Assembly: GCA_903959715.1 (NCBI GenBank)
Contig: CAJBXX010000313.1
Span: forward strand, 1-23,864
Source: an uncultured Alphaproteobacteria bacterium
Lineage (GTDB): Bacteria > Pseudomonadota > Alphaproteobacteria > Rickettsiales > UBA1997
DNA length: 23,864 bases
Reading direction: 5' to 3'
The translations under genes and the position numbers were made by a program. Below the pieces are notes generated by a model. That model saw nothing but the letters and a program-made list of their open reading frames with translations. It ran no database searches and was not told where the DNA came from. This document shows positions 15,605-23,864 of this stretch, one piece after another. Each line of letters opens with the position of its first letter. The stretch's first letter is position 1.

Positions 15605-16531
15605 CTACAAATTTTTCAACATATCAGTTGTGATTTTTGCCAAATCATATTCTGCGTTCCAACCCCATTGTTTTCTAGCTTCGCTATCATCGATTGATTG
15701 TGGCCAGGAATCTGCGATTTGTTGACGAAAATCGGGCTCGTAAGAAATTTTAAATTCGGGAATATGTTTTTTAATTTCATCGGCAAGTTGTTGGCACGAA
15801 AAACTCACCCCGGCAAAATTAAAATTTGAATGATTTTTTAATTTATTAAAATCAGTTTCCGCCAATTGAATCGTGCCTCGAATGGCATCGCTCATATACA
15901 TCATCGGTAAAGTTGTATCGGCTTTCAAAAAACATCTATAACTTTTATTTTTTAAAGCTTCGTAAAAAATTTCAACGGCGTAATCTGTGGTTCCGCCCCC
16001 CGGTGGCGTTTTGTAACTAATTAATCCTGGATAGCGCAGGCCACGAATATCGAGATTATATTTTTGCACATAATAATCGCAAAGCAATTCGCCACTAGCT
16101 TTGGAAAGGCCATACATAGTTTTTGGCAAAATCACCGTTTGTTGTGGAGTGTTCTCGCGTGGGGTTTCGGGACCAAAAACCGCAATCGAACTTGGGCAAA
16201 TAATTTGTTTAATTTTCAATTCGCGCGCGACTTCCAAAACATTGTAAAGCCCAATGATGTTGACATCAAAACATAATTGCGGATTTTTTTCACCAGTCGC
16301 CGATAAAATTGCTGCCAAATGATAAATTGTGGTGATTTCATGTTTTTTAATAACAGTCGCCAAGGCTTGTTTATCTAGGATGTTGAGAGTTTCGTAAGGC
16401 TGAAATTCATCTTTAATATTTGAAGAATGTAAATCAGAAGTGATAACATTTTTTTCGCCATAAATTTTTTTTAAGGCAATCGCAAGTTCGGAGCCAATTT
16501 GACCAAGAGCCCCCGTAATTAATATTTTCAT
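15605..16531 (-). CDS. tdh: L-threonine 3-dehydrogenase, SDR type
   Basis: Oxidises L-threonine to 2-amino-3-ketobutyrate with NAD+. The 308-residue protein is an extended SDR: Rossmann motif GALGQIG (7-13), catalytic Ser 114/115 and YGLSK (Y140, K144). The segment RYPGLIS then PGGGTTDYAVEIF (177-189) with LPMMYMSDAI is characteristic of SDR-type threonine dehydrogenases. These differ from the zinc-dependent E. coli Tdh and occur in Bacteroidetes, some proteobacteria and eukaryotes. It follows rlmI by 3 bases, so the two are co-transcribed. The partner ligase (kbl) is not in the window, but glyA is nearby. A UDP-sugar epimerase is a less likely alternative. Confidence 0.85.
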   Translation of the reverse strand: MKILITGALGQIGSELAIALKKIYGEKNVITSDLHSSNIKDEFQPYETLNILDKQALATVIKKHEITTIYHLAAILSATGEKNPQLCFDVNIIGLYNVLEVARELKIKQIICPSSIAVFGPETPRENTPQQTVILPKTMYGLSKASGELLCDYYVQKYNLDIRGLRYPGLISYKTPPGGGTTDYAVEIFYEALKNKSYRCFLKADTTLPMMYMSDAIRGTIQLAETDFNKLKNHSNFNFAGVSFSCQQLADEIKKHIPEFKISYEPDFRQQIADSWPQSIDDSEARKQWGWNAEYDLAKITTDMLKNL

Positions 16532-16534
16532 AAT

Positions 16535-17743
16535 TTATTCAATAAAAAAAGTTAAACATTTTAAATATTCATTTTCTTTCAAAGCGGGATGAATTGGGTG
16601 GTCGAAGCCGGCACCGTAAGTGCGAATTAATTTACCATTTTTATGTGATTTATGCAAAGCATGTTGCACCGCCAAAACTAAATCATGCGAAGAAACATGA
16701 TGCGAGCACGAAGTAATAATTAAATAACCGTTTTTTTTGAGCAAAGGGCAGGCGAGTTTGACGAGTTTTTCATATCCGCGAAGACCAGAAAATAAATCTT
16801 TTTTATTTTTAACAAAAGCTGGCGGATCAAGCAGGATAACATCAAAACTGCGTTTTTGAAATTCGGCATCTTCAAGTAAATCGAAGATTTTTTTATTGTA
16901 AAAACTAGTTTGGCAATCGGGGTTAAATTTTTCGACAATTTTTTGACAATTTTCGCGAGTTAAATCTAGTGCTTCTTTCGAGCTATCGGCGAAAATTACG
17001 CTTCGAGCTTGGGCCTTGATAGCATTGATTCCAAAGCCCCCGACATAACAAAAGCCGTCAAAAACATCGCAATCTTTAACCAAAGACGCCACGAAGTTGC
17101 GATTAATGGCTTGGTCAAAAAACCAGCCGGTTTTTTGCCCGTTTTTTAAATCAATTTTAAATTCTAAATCATTTTCAATAACGGTGATTTTTTCCGGAAT
17201 TTCAACGCCGTCAACGCTTTCAAAATCAAGGCTTGATTCAAGTTTTTCGAGAGCACGAAGTTCGGAATTATTTTTGAAAATAATTTGGCAATTTTTAAAA
17301 ATTTCTTTTAAAGCTAAAATTAAAAATGGTTTTAGATTTTCCATGCCGGCAGTAGAAATTTGACAAACAAAAATATTGTCGAAGCGGTCAATGATAAGGC
17401 CGGGAAGGCGATCGCCTTCAGAATTTATAAGGCGATAAAATGGTTTTTCAAAAAATTTTTCACGCAAAATTTTAGCTTGATTAATTTTTTTGACAAAAAA
17501 ACTTTCATCAATTTTTTCGATAGAATTATAACTTAAAATACGACACGAAATCAGGCTGTGCGGGTTGAAATAAGCCAATGCAAAATTCGGTTGTTTATAA
17601 ATTTCGACTTCAATTAATGAGCCTTTTTCAAGATTTTTTAACGAAGAAAAATTTTCAATTTCATTGGAAAATATCCACGGATTGCCCTCAATCAATCGTT
17701 TCTCGTGATGGGCTTTAATTTTAACTTTTGCGATATTTTTCAT
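16535..17743 (-). CDS. rlmI: 23S rRNA m5C methyltransferase, RlmI-like
   Basis: A 402-residue SAM-dependent methyltransferase close in length to E. coli RlmI (396), which makes m5C1962 in 23S rRNA. It has an N-terminal PUA-like region (HHEKRLIEGNPWIFSNEI, about 12-29), the family hallmark GQKTGWFFDQ (202-211), SAM motif I DGFCYVGGFG (229-238), motif IV LLDPPAF (304-310) and the catalytic cysteine motif TSCSHH with C346. The complete motif set suggests an active enzyme. It leads a two-gene operon with tdh. The specific target nucleotide is inferred from the family. Confidence 0.9.
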   Translation of the reverse strand: MKNIAKVKIKAHHEKRLIEGNPWIFSNEIENFSSLKNLEKGSLIEVEIYKQPNFALAYFNPHSLISCRILSYNSIEKIDESFFVKKINQAKILREKFFEKPFYRLINSEGDRLPGLIIDRFDNIFVCQISTAGMENLKPFLILALKEIFKNCQIIFKNNSELRALEKLESSLDFESVDGVEIPEKITVIENDLEFKIDLKNGQKTGWFFDQAINRNFVASLVKDCDVFDGFCYVGGFGINAIKAQARSVIFADSSKEALDLTRENCQKIVEKFNPDCQTSFYNKKIFDLLEDAEFQKRSFDVILLDPPAFVKNKKDLFSGLRGYEKLVKLACPLLKKNGYLIITSCSHHVSSHDLVLAVQHALHKSHKNGKLIRTYGAGFDHPIHPALKENEYLKCLTFFIE

Positions 17744-17799
17744 TTTATTTTCTTAAGATTAATTGAAGCAAAATTAAATTTGCTAAATGGATTTTTTAA

Positions 17800-17824
17800 A
17801 TTATATCAACCACAAAGGATTATA
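17800..17824 (-). promoter_or_regulatory. Candidate promoter of rlmI-tdh
   Basis: Two minus-strand TATAAT hexamers lie at 17800-17805 and 17819-17824, 57-81 bases before the rlmI start. The -35 partners are weak (TTAAGA with a 19-base spacer for the upstream box, TGGCTA with 17 for the downstream box). The spacer lies between the restriction gene stop and rlmI, where a promoter would insulate rlmI from the R-M operon. Confidence 0.35.
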
Positions 17825-17854
17825 GCCACTAAATTTTAAAATCTCTTAATTTTT

Positions 17855-18706
17855 TTAAGTATTAAATTCATATTCAATTAAAATTGCTTCGAGTAAATTC
17901 GCTGGATTATTGGGATTTTTGATTTTTACTTCATTTATTTTACATTTTTTTGACAATTCATTTTTAGAATTTTCGTCAAAAGAATTAAATTTCTTTTTTA
18001 ACATTAAAACTTTTAGATATGGTTTATTTCCTTTTTTTGTAATATATTCAAATACTTTACTAGGATGTTGAATCCCCCACATTCCACGAACTCTTAATTC
18101 AGTAATTTCTAAGGGATCAACTTTTTTAATTTTTGCAATTTCTTTTGTATCGCTAAGCTCTATTCCAAGGTCTTGAATGCTGTTTGTAATTTTATTTTTA
18201 ATTCTGATATAAGCTTCAGGTTTTGCACAATAACAATCGCCATACACAAACCATAGGCTCTTAATTTTTTTACTTTGTTTGCTTTTTTCAATGCAACCAA
18301 TTGCATAACAAATATCTTTTTCAACCCAACCCTCTTCGCAATTTTTGCAGGCATTAGTTATCATATTGCTGTCGCTATATAATTTATCTTTAGGAAAGGA
18401 GCTATTTAAAGCTATGTTTGATTCACTGCCTTCAATTTTCTTAATTTCAAAAGCATCTCCATTTTTAATGATTAAATCAGGTGGATTATTTTGATTTCCA
18501 AGATATGAGAAATATTCATTTTGCCGTTCAATTTTTTTATTATTCTCTAATTTAAAGCTATTGCATAACGCATCTTTTATTAGATCTTCTAGGGCTCCGC
18601 CCATGTTATTAATTCGTATTTTATAATGCATAGCTTTGTATTTTTCAATACTATATAAATCATTTTCAATCAAATTTTTTATTGCTATCAATATATTTGT
18701 TTTCAT
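17855..18706 (-). CDS. Type II restriction endonuclease, NgoPII-like (GGCC)
   Basis: A 283-residue protein resembling the NgoPII family of GGCC-cutting endonucleases. It has an N-terminal [14 protein letters not shown] helix typical of the family and a PD-(D/E)XK site: PD at 76-77, then E87-I-K89. A four-cysteine cluster (C120, C123, C133, C138) may bind zinc. The gene is intact and starts inside the stop codon of the methyltransferase (ATGA overlap, 18703-18706), so it is expressed only after the protective enzyme. Family assignment is by motif and partner. Cognate specificity follows from the methyltransferase, which closely resembles M.HaeIII/M.NgoPII. Confidence 0.88.
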   Translation of the reverse strand: MKTNILIAIKNLIENDLYSIEKYKAMHYKIRINNMGGALEDLIKDALCNSFKLENNKKIERQNEYFSYLGNQNNPPDLIIKNGDAFEIKKIEGSESNIALNSSFPKDKLYSDSNMITNACKNCEEGWVEKDICYAIGCIEKSKQSKKIKSLWFVYGDCYCAKPEAYIRIKNKITNSIQDLGIELSDTKEIAKIKKVDPLEITELRVRGMWGIQHPSKVFEYITKKGNKPYLKVLMLKKKFNSFDENSKNELSKKCKINEVKIKNPNNPANLLEAILIEYEFNT

Positions 18707-19665
18707 AAATATTTCAAAATTTGTTGTGCCATGGCATAAGCCAAATTAACAGGAACGGCATTGCCAACCATTTTATAGCCATCCAAAATATTGTTATAAA
18801 TAAATTTAAAATCGTCAGGAAATGTTTGAACTCTAGCACATTCACGAACTGAAAGTCGACGATATAAATGCTCACTTCCGAGTTTAAAAATTCTTTTATT
18901 TTGTTCAATAAATTCCATTTTAGGAGCTTGAGGGTGTAGTGGTGCGTGCCTACCACCAGCTTGTATGGTAAATGATTGTTCATCCCATTTTCTAACTCGA
19001 TTTCTCGACATAAAAATAGTAGAAAATCCTGCTGTATAATATTCGTGATTAAAATTTTCTAAATCTTTTTGATCATAAGATTTTGCGGTATTTTTTAAAT
19101 CATCTATCGCATCTTTTAAGGTTAAAAGTTTTGGGTTTGGATGCGGGAACTGAAAATTTACATCATTCAAAAAGCCAACGATAAAAACTCTTTCACGATC
19201 TTGTGGCACATTGAAATATTTGGCATTCAAAAGTTGATATTTGACATGATAACCAAGTTCTTTGAAACCTGTTAATATTGCGTTAAAAGCCTCTTTATTT
19301 CTTTCATGTAATATCCCCGAAACATTTTCAGCGAGAAAAAATAATGGCTTTTTATCTTTGATAATTCTTATATAATCAAAAAATAATTTACCACGCGAAT
19401 CGTTTATGCCACGCAACGAGCCGGCCTCGCTCCAGCTTTGACAGGGTGGACCACCAATAATTCCGATGCAATCTGGAATTTCATTGCTTTGGACTTTTCT
19501 TATATCTCTTTTATCGAGTTTAGTATCATTAAAATTTTGCTCAAAAGTTTGCCATATAGTTTTATCATATTCATTGGCATAAATAGTTTTGAAACCAGCT
19601 TTTTTAAAGCCCAAATCAAGACCACCAGCACCTGAAAATAATGAAATGATATTTTTATTATTCAT
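18703..19665 (-). CDS. DNA (cytosine-5) methyltransferase, HaeIII/NgoPII type (GGCC)
   Basis: Methylates cytosine in GGCC and protects the chromosome from the partner endonuclease. The 320-residue protein has the ordered C5-MTase motifs: [11 protein letters not shown] (I), GGPPCQSWS with catalytic C75 (IV), AENVSG (VI, 112-117), QDRERV (VIII) and GNAVPVNLA (X). The target-recognition region contains [13 protein letters not shown] and LHPQAPKME, nearly as in M.HaeIII, which supports GGCC recognition. It is the first gene of the operon. An imperfect palindrome ATGTNNTNNANNACAT (about 19686-19701) sits just upstream and could be an operator. The lone operon among housekeeping genes suggests horizontal gain, but base composition does not differ obviously. 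Confidence 0.95.
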   Translation of the reverse strand: MNNKNIISLFSGAGGLDLGFKKAGFKTIYANEYDKTIWQTFEQNFNDTKLDKRDIRKVQSNEIPDCIGIIGGPPCQSWSEAGSLRGINDSRGKLFFDYIRIIKDKKPLFFLAENVSGILHERNKEAFNAILTGFKELGYHVKYQLLNAKYFNVPQDRERVFIVGFLNDVNFQFPHPNPKLLTLKDAIDDLKNTAKSYDQKDLENFNHEYYTAGFSTIFMSRNRVRKWDEQSFTIQAGGRHAPLHPQAPKMEFIEQNKRIFKLGSEHLYRRLSVRECARVQTFPDDFKFIYNNILDGYKMVGNAVPVNLAYAMAQQILKYL

Positions 19666-19736
19666 AATCTTGAAAAGGTTTAATCATGTTGTAAAACACA
19701 TTGTGACGCTTAAAAATTTTTTTATATTTTTTGTTA

Positions 19737-20405
19737 TTAAGATTTCTCGCCGAGCTTCAAAAGATGCGAATTTTTTCTTTCTAAAAAATCTTTGAGAACA
19801 TCGTCATAATCGTCTGGAACTACTTTATCAAAGGATTCGCGTTCGATTAATTTTTGAATATATTTATCGGTGCGACTATCTTCTTCAAAAATTTCGACTC
19901 CAAAATTTGCTCTGATAACCATTGCCGGAGTAAAGGCGGTAGCGAAGCAAACATCGATTAATGAAAAATGACCGCCACTAAAAAATGGTTCGGCGGTTAA
20001 ATATTTTTCTAAATTTTTAATTTTTTTGCGCGTTTCTTCGAGTTTTTCATCAAGAGATTGTTGATCTTGAGCAAAGGCGATGCTAAAAATTGAAGAAATT
20101 AAACCATTAGAAAATTCCATCCAACCGCGATGCCAAGCCTTGGTGTAAGCATCTTTGGAGTGAAGTGGGATATCGGGAAAAGAATCTTCCAAATATTCGC
20201 AAATGGCGATTGATTCAAAAAGCGGACGACCATTGCCGTAAATGATTGGAGCTTTGCCGAGAGGAGAATCTTGAATAAACCAATCGGGTTTGTCGGCTAA
20301 ATCGACATCGACTTTTTCGTAAGAAATTTTCTTTTCGATCAAACACATTTCAACGCGATGTCCGAAGGGCGAGAGTTTTGAAGTAACTAATTTAATGGCG
20401 CTCAT
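19737..20405 (-). CDS. Glutathione S-transferase family protein (SspA/omega-like)
   Basis: A 222-residue protein with an N-terminal thioredoxin-like GST domain (LVTSKLSPFGHRVEM, SPLGKAPII, then ESIAICEYLED, the SNAIL/TRL-type glutathione motif) and an all-helical C-terminal domain. At the usual CPFC/SPFC position it has SPFG, so a redox cysteine is missing. A serine could still act, or the protein may be non-catalytic like SspA. It follows glyA by 17 bases and is probably co-transcribed with it. Candidate roles are detoxification or stress-linked RNA polymerase binding; the sequence does not decide. Confidence 0.85.
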   Translation of the reverse strand: MSAIKLVTSKLSPFGHRVEMCLIEKKISYEKVDVDLADKPDWFIQDSPLGKAPIIYGNGRPLFESIAICEYLEDSFPDIPLHSKDAYTKAWHRGWMEFSNGLISSIFSIAFAQDQQSLDEKLEETRKKIKNLEKYLTAEPFFSGGHFSLIDVCFATAFTPAMVIRANFGVEIFEEDSRTDKYIQKLIERESFDKVVPDDYDDVLKDFLERKNSHLLKLGEKS

Positions 20406-20422
20406 AATTTTATAATTTTTGA

Positions 20423-21691
20423 TTAATAAATTGGAAATTTTTTACACAAAATTTCGACTTGCGATTTAATTTCTTGTTCGATTATTTGATTATTTTCTGG
20501 ACCGTTTTTCGCCAATCCCGACAAGACTCCAGCGATCATGTTGCCGATTATTTTAAACTCTTTTTCTTTGAAACCACGAGTAGTGCCTGCCGGCGTTCCG
20601 AAACGCAATCCTGAAGTGACGAATGGGCTTCGTGGATCATTCGGAATGGCGTTTTTATTGCAAGTCAAGCCCGCTCTTTCGAGAGAATGCTCGGCTTCTT
20701 TGCCGGTGATGTTTTCGAGCGGAGTAAGGTCTGCGACCATCAAATGGCAATCAGTGCCACCTGTGGTAATTTTCAAACCGCCATCAATCAAAGTTTGTGC
20801 CAAAATTTTGGCGTTATTAACAATTTGTTGAGCATAAATTTTAAATTCGGGCTGAAGTGCTTCGGCGAATGCCACCGCTTTGCCAGCGATTACATGCATT
20901 AACGGACCACCTTGTAATCCGGGGAAAACCGCGGAATTAATTTTTTTGGCGAGCTCTTCATTATTGGTTAAAATTACGCCACCACGGGGACCGCGTAAAG
21001 TTTTGTGAGTGGTTGAAGTTACGACATCGGCAATGCCAATTGGCGAAGGATAAAGCCCAGCACAAACTAGGCCGGCAATGTGAGCCATATCAACCATTAA
21101 AATCGCACCAACTTCGTCGGCGATTTTACGGAATCGTGCCCAATCAACAATGCGTGGATAAGAAGAAATGCCCGCCACAATAATTTTTGGTTTATGTTCT
21201 TTGGCGAGTTGTTCGGCTTGATCATAATCGATCAAACCATCATCAAGACGAATGCCATATTGCACCGATTTTAACCACATGCCCGAAATGGTGCGTTGTG
21301 CTCCGTGAGTAAGATGACCGCCCGACGCTAAAGACATGCCCATGATGGTATCATGAGGCTGTAAGAGAGCGAGATAGACCGCTAAATTTGCGCTGGCGCC
21401 CGAATGCGGTTGAACATTGGCAAACTTGGCACCGAATAGTTCGCACAAACGCGAAATTGCTAAACTTTCGATTGTGTCGGCAAATTCGCAACCGCCATAA
21501 TATCTTTTGGAAGGATAACCTTCGGCATATTTGTTAGTAAAGACAGAGCCTTGAGCTTCTAGGACTGCACGACTCACAATATTTTCGGAAGCGATTAATT
21601 CAATTTGATTTGATTGACGATTTAATTCATTTTGAATCGCAGAAAAAATGGCGCCATCTGATTTATCAAGGCTTGATTGAAAAAAATTCAT
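20423..21691 (-). CDS. glyA: Serine hydroxymethyltransferase
   Basis: PLP enzyme that interconverts serine and glycine and charges tetrahydrofolate with a one-carbon unit. The 422-residue product is full length. The PLP lysine is K230 in [14 protein letters not shown], and the family segments [11 protein letters not shown] (57-67), [11 protein letters not shown] (94-104) and [14 protein letters not shown] are all present. It is the first gene of a unit with the GST-like gene. Folate supply (folB) and threonine dehydrogenase elsewhere in the window connect to the same glycine/one-carbon pool. Confidence 0.98.
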   Translation of the reverse strand: MNFFQSSLDKSDGAIFSAIQNELNRQSNQIELIASENIVSRAVLEAQGSVFTNKYAEGYPSKRYYGGCEFADTIESLAISRLCELFGAKFANVQPHSGASANLAVYLALLQPHDTIMGMSLASGGHLTHGAQRTISGMWLKSVQYGIRLDDGLIDYDQAEQLAKEHKPKIIVAGISSYPRIVDWARFRKIADEVGAILMVDMAHIAGLVCAGLYPSPIGIADVVTSTTHKTLRGPRGGVILTNNEELAKKINSAVFPGLQGGPLMHVIAGKAVAFAEALQPEFKIYAQQIVNNAKILAQTLIDGGLKITTGGTDCHLMVADLTPLENITGKEAEHSLERAGLTCNKNAIPNDPRSPFVTSGLRFGTPAGTTRGFKEKEFKIIGNMIAGVLSGLAKNGPENNQIIEQEIKSQVEILCKKFPIY

Positions 21692-21821
21692 AATTTAAAG
21701 ATTTTGGTTAATAAGTTTGGTTAAAATTTATTTTATTTTTTAAGTATTTTAAAAAAATTAGCAACAAAACATTTTTAAAATATTAATTTCTTCTTGCACA
21801 ACAAATTTTTTTTAAGACAAT

Positions 21822-21827
21822 TATAAT
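21822..21827 (+). promoter_or_regulatory. Candidate -10 box of dnaB
   Basis: A perfect TATAAT lies 39 bases before the dnaB ATG. The nearest -35-like hexamer, TTGCAC at 21794-21799, is 22 bases away, which is too far for a normal spacer, so the promoter is only tentative. Confidence 0.35.
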
Positions 21828-21865
21828 ATTAAAAATAATGAATTAAATTAATCAAATTTTCAATA

Positions 21866-23317
21866 ATGGCGAACGATAAAAACACTCAAGAAACTTTAAA
21901 AACAGAGCTTTCAAACTTAGAGGCTGAACAATCTTTGCTTGGAACAATTATTTTAAATAATGAATATTTATCACGAGTTCTTGAATTTCTTTTGCCCGAA
22001 CATTTTTACGAGCCCGCCCATCAAAAAATTTATACTCAAATCATTCACAATGTTGAAAAAGTAAGCATCGTTGCCAACCAAATTACGCTAAAACAATTTT
22101 TTGAAAATGATGAAAATATCAAAGCGATCGGTGGCGCAAAATACCTTTCAACTTTACTTGCTAGTGCTTCGGGGATTTTTGATATTGCCGATTATGGTCG
22201 CATAATTTATGATTTAGCATTAAAAAGAAAATTAGTGATGATTGGCGAAGATGTTGTCAATCGTGTTTACAAAACTGAAAATAATTTATCAGCACAAGAG
22301 CAAATAGAGCAGGCGGAAGCCAATTTATTTGACCTCGCCGAAAAAGGTGGCAATGGCAAAAGTGATTTTCGTAATATTTCATTTTCAATCAAAGAAACTC
22401 TCGATAAAACTTTGCTCGCCAGAAAACGCGACAGCCATATTAGCGGTGTTTCAACTGGCTTCACCGACCTTGATAAAATGTTAAGTGGCTTACAGCAATC
22501 CGATTTATTTATTTTGGCGGGGCGACCTTCGATGGGCAAAACCGCTATCGCCATCAATATCGCCGTAAATTCTTGCAAATATTTAAATCCTGATTTGGAT
22601 GATAAAAAAAATCTAAAAGCCGTCGGATTTTTTTCGCTCGAAATGTCGTCCGATCAGCTGGCATCTAGAATTTTATCGATGGAATGTAGCATTAATGCCA
22701 CCAAATTTCGGACAGGGCAACTTAGCGAAAATGAATGGGAAGTTGTTGCCACTCGTTCCGCCGAAATCGCCAAAATGCCATTTTTTATTGACGATACGCC
22801 GGCACTTTCAATCTCGGCAATTCGCACGCGGGCACGACGAATGCTTCGTAAAAATAATTTAGGATTATTGGTTATCGACTACTTACAATTGATTCGCGGA
22901 AGTTCAAGTCGTTCCGCCGAAAATCGCGTTCAAGAAGTTTCGGAAATTACGCAAGGGCTTAAAGCGATCGCCAAAGAACTTAACATTCCCGTAATTGCTC
23001 TGTCGCAATTGTCGCGGGCGGTTGAGCAAAGAGAAGATAAACGCCCGCAACTTTCCGATTTGCGTGAGTCGGGTTCAATCGAGCAAGATGCTGATGTCGT
23101 GGCTTTTATTTATCGCGATAGTTATTATAAAGAAAGAACGCGTCCGCCCGAAAATGAAGTTGATAAATTTCAAAAATGGAAAAATGAAATGCAACAAGTG
23201 GCTCACAAGGCTGAATTTATTATCGCCAAACAAAGAAATGGCCCCGTTGGGAGTGTTGAATTATTTTTCGATGCTGAATTTACCAGATTTGGAAATTTGG
23301 ATGTTTATCATAATTAA
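21866..23317 (+). CDS. dnaB: Replicative DNA helicase DnaB
   Basis: Hexameric helicase that unwinds DNA ahead of the replisome. The 483-residue protein has the N-terminal DnaG-interaction domain (LEAEQSLLGTIILNNEYL start) and the RecA-like core with Walker A GRPSMGKT (219-226), FFSLEM (255-260), Walker B LLVIDYLQLI (about 334-343), the QLSRAVEQR loop, and the terminal AEFIIAKQRNGPVG arginine-finger region. No intein or insertion is present. Its stop abuts the stop of the next, convergent gene with no spacer. Confidence 0.97.
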   Translation: MANDKNTQETLKTELSNLEAEQSLLGTIILNNEYLSRVLEFLLPEHFYEPAHQKIYTQIIHNVEKVSIVANQITLKQFFENDENIKAIGGAKYLSTLLASASGIFDIADYGRIIYDLALKRKLVMIGEDVVNRVYKTENNLSAQEQIEQAEANLFDLAEKGGNGKSDFRNISFSIKETLDKTLLARKRDSHISGVSTGFTDLDKMLSGLQQSDLFILAGRPSMGKTAIAINIAVNSCKYLNPDLDDKKNLKAVGFFSLEMSSDQLASRILSMECSINATKFRTGQLSENEWEVVATRSAEIAKMPFFIDDTPALSISAIRTRARRMLRKNNLGLLVIDYLQLIRGSSSRSAENRVQEVSEITQGLKAIAKELNIPVIALSQLSRAVEQREDKRPQLSDLRESGSIEQDADVVAFIYRDSYYKERTRPPENEVDKFQKWKNEMQQVAHKAEFIIAKQRNGPVGSVELFFDAEFTRFGNLDVYHN

Positions 23318-23864
23318 TTATTGTAAATCAAGTTGAGTTTGTTGATTTTGAACTTGATAGTGGTTGGTATTTTGTGATTTTGCATCAATCTTTAAGATTT
23401 GTCTTGCTTCGCTTCGTGATATTCCTAGCGGTCTATATTTCGTAATAAGTTTTCTTTCAATTTCACCTAACCGTTTTAAAGCTTCAATTTCACCTCTTTC
23501 TCCTTCCAAATCAAAGCCCGCTAAGAGTTTCGTAATATTTTCTAAATCTTTTTTTAGAGGATCCATTGGCTCTGGTGATGGTGCCATTGAGCGAAGAGTA
23601 GGACTCGGAGGTGGCGTTAATTCTGGACGGTAAATGATTTTTGAAATAGCTTTATTTTGTTTTTCTATTTGAAGAGATGTTAAAGGAACTGGTGCTGGAT
23701 TATTTGTCGGAGCTTGCAAATCAAGTTTTGCGGGTGTTATTTTATTTGGTAAAATTGTTTTAAATTGTGCTTCTCTTATATCTGAAGAATTTTGAAAAAA
23801 AGAACTATTTGATTCCGATTCTCGCATAGGATGATAGCGATGTGCTAAAATGGGGGGTTTTGAA
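23318..23864 (-). CDS. Ser/Pro-rich hypothetical protein, open at the right edge
   Basis: At least 169 residues from the internal ATG at 23827, but the frame stays open to the window edge (about 12 more codons: KPPILAHRYHP before the Met), so the true start may lie outside. Residues about 45-95 (counted from that Met) are Pro/Ser-rich (LTPPPSPTLRSMAPSPEPMD). They are followed by a short charged helical region (LENITKLLAGFDLEGERGEIEALKRLGE in two parts) and a Gln/Asn-rich tail. No signal peptide, membrane segment or known domain was recognised. It is convergent with dnaB at zero distance. The SP-rich linker recalls the small Ser/Pro-rich protein at 7728-8012, though the two are not clearly homologous. 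Confidence 0.6.
   Translation of the reverse strand, partial: SKPPILAHRYHPMRESESNSSFFQNSSDIREAQFKTILPNKITPAKLDLQAPTNNPAPVPLTSLQIEKQNKAISKIIYRPELTPPPSPTLRSMAPSPEPMDPLKKDLENITKLLAGFDLEGERGEIEALKRLGEIERKLITKYRPLGISRSEARQILKIDAKSQNTNHYQVQNQQTQLDLQ

Noticed and set aside
1..23864. Search by eye for tRNA T-loop and rRNA motifs, insertion sequences and transposase signatures.
   Set aside because: No convincing tRNA T-arm, rRNA segment, transposase motif or paired terminal inverted repeats were found. A covariance-model scan would be decisive.

Overview
The window reads as a strongly AT-rich bacterial chromosome (A/T-rich third positions, few clear Shine-Dalgarno sites, standard stop codons including one TGA). 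The gene content points to an alphaproteobacterium of Rickettsiales-like or similar host-associated type: an AsmA/YhdP-like protein with a DUF3971-type motif, an alphaproteobacterial HisKA-like segment in a response regulator, LptC-like and DnaX proteins of that flavour, and a GCTTCGCTTCGCTC-type extragenic palindrome at the left edge. It is not a minimal Rickettsia: it keeps chorismate synthase, a dihydroneopterin aldolase, an SDR-type threonine dehydrogenase and type IV pilin-like proteins. A Deianiraea-like, less reduced lineage is one possibility. The placement is inference.

Layout. 1-329: palindrome, Rho-independent terminator and a gene-poor leader. 330-7687 (+): dnaX, a receiver protein with a degenerate histidine-kinase tail, a large AsmA-like envelope protein, and two tandem prepilin-LamG paralogs, the first start-stop coupled to the AsmA-like gene. 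7728-11954 (-): folB, lptC-like and aroC (gaps of 4-9 bases), then two secreted, highly charged helical proteins, a ZnuC-like ATPase and a small Ser/Pro-rich protein. 12060-14108 (+): membrane-anchored thioredoxin-like protein and cysS, directly abutting. 14233-15540 (+): a 435-aa unknown protein with its own promoter and a GC-rich, Pro-rich tract. 15605-17743 (-): rlmI and SDR-type tdh. 17855-19665 (-): an intact HaeIII/NgoPII-type (GGCC) restriction-modification operon. 19737-21691 (-): glyA and a GST-like protein. 21866-23317 (+): dnaB. 23318-edge (-): a Ser/Pro-rich protein running off the window.

How the genes fit together. Most are housekeeping: replication (dnaX, dnaB), translation (cysS, rlmI), one-carbon/folate and glycine-serine-threonine metabolism (folB, glyA, tdh), the shikimate pathway (aroC) and the outer envelope (AsmA-like, LptC-like, thioredoxin-like). 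The lineage-specific part is a surface/secretion layer: the pilin-LamG pair, the two charged periplasmic proteins and three dissimilar Ser/Pro-rich proteins. The best candidates for something undescribed are the prepilin-LamG pair, whose duplication carried along the 3' end of the AsmA-like gene, the receiver-pseudokinase, and the GC-rich Pro-tract protein. No tRNA, rRNA, CRISPR array or insertion sequence was recognised.
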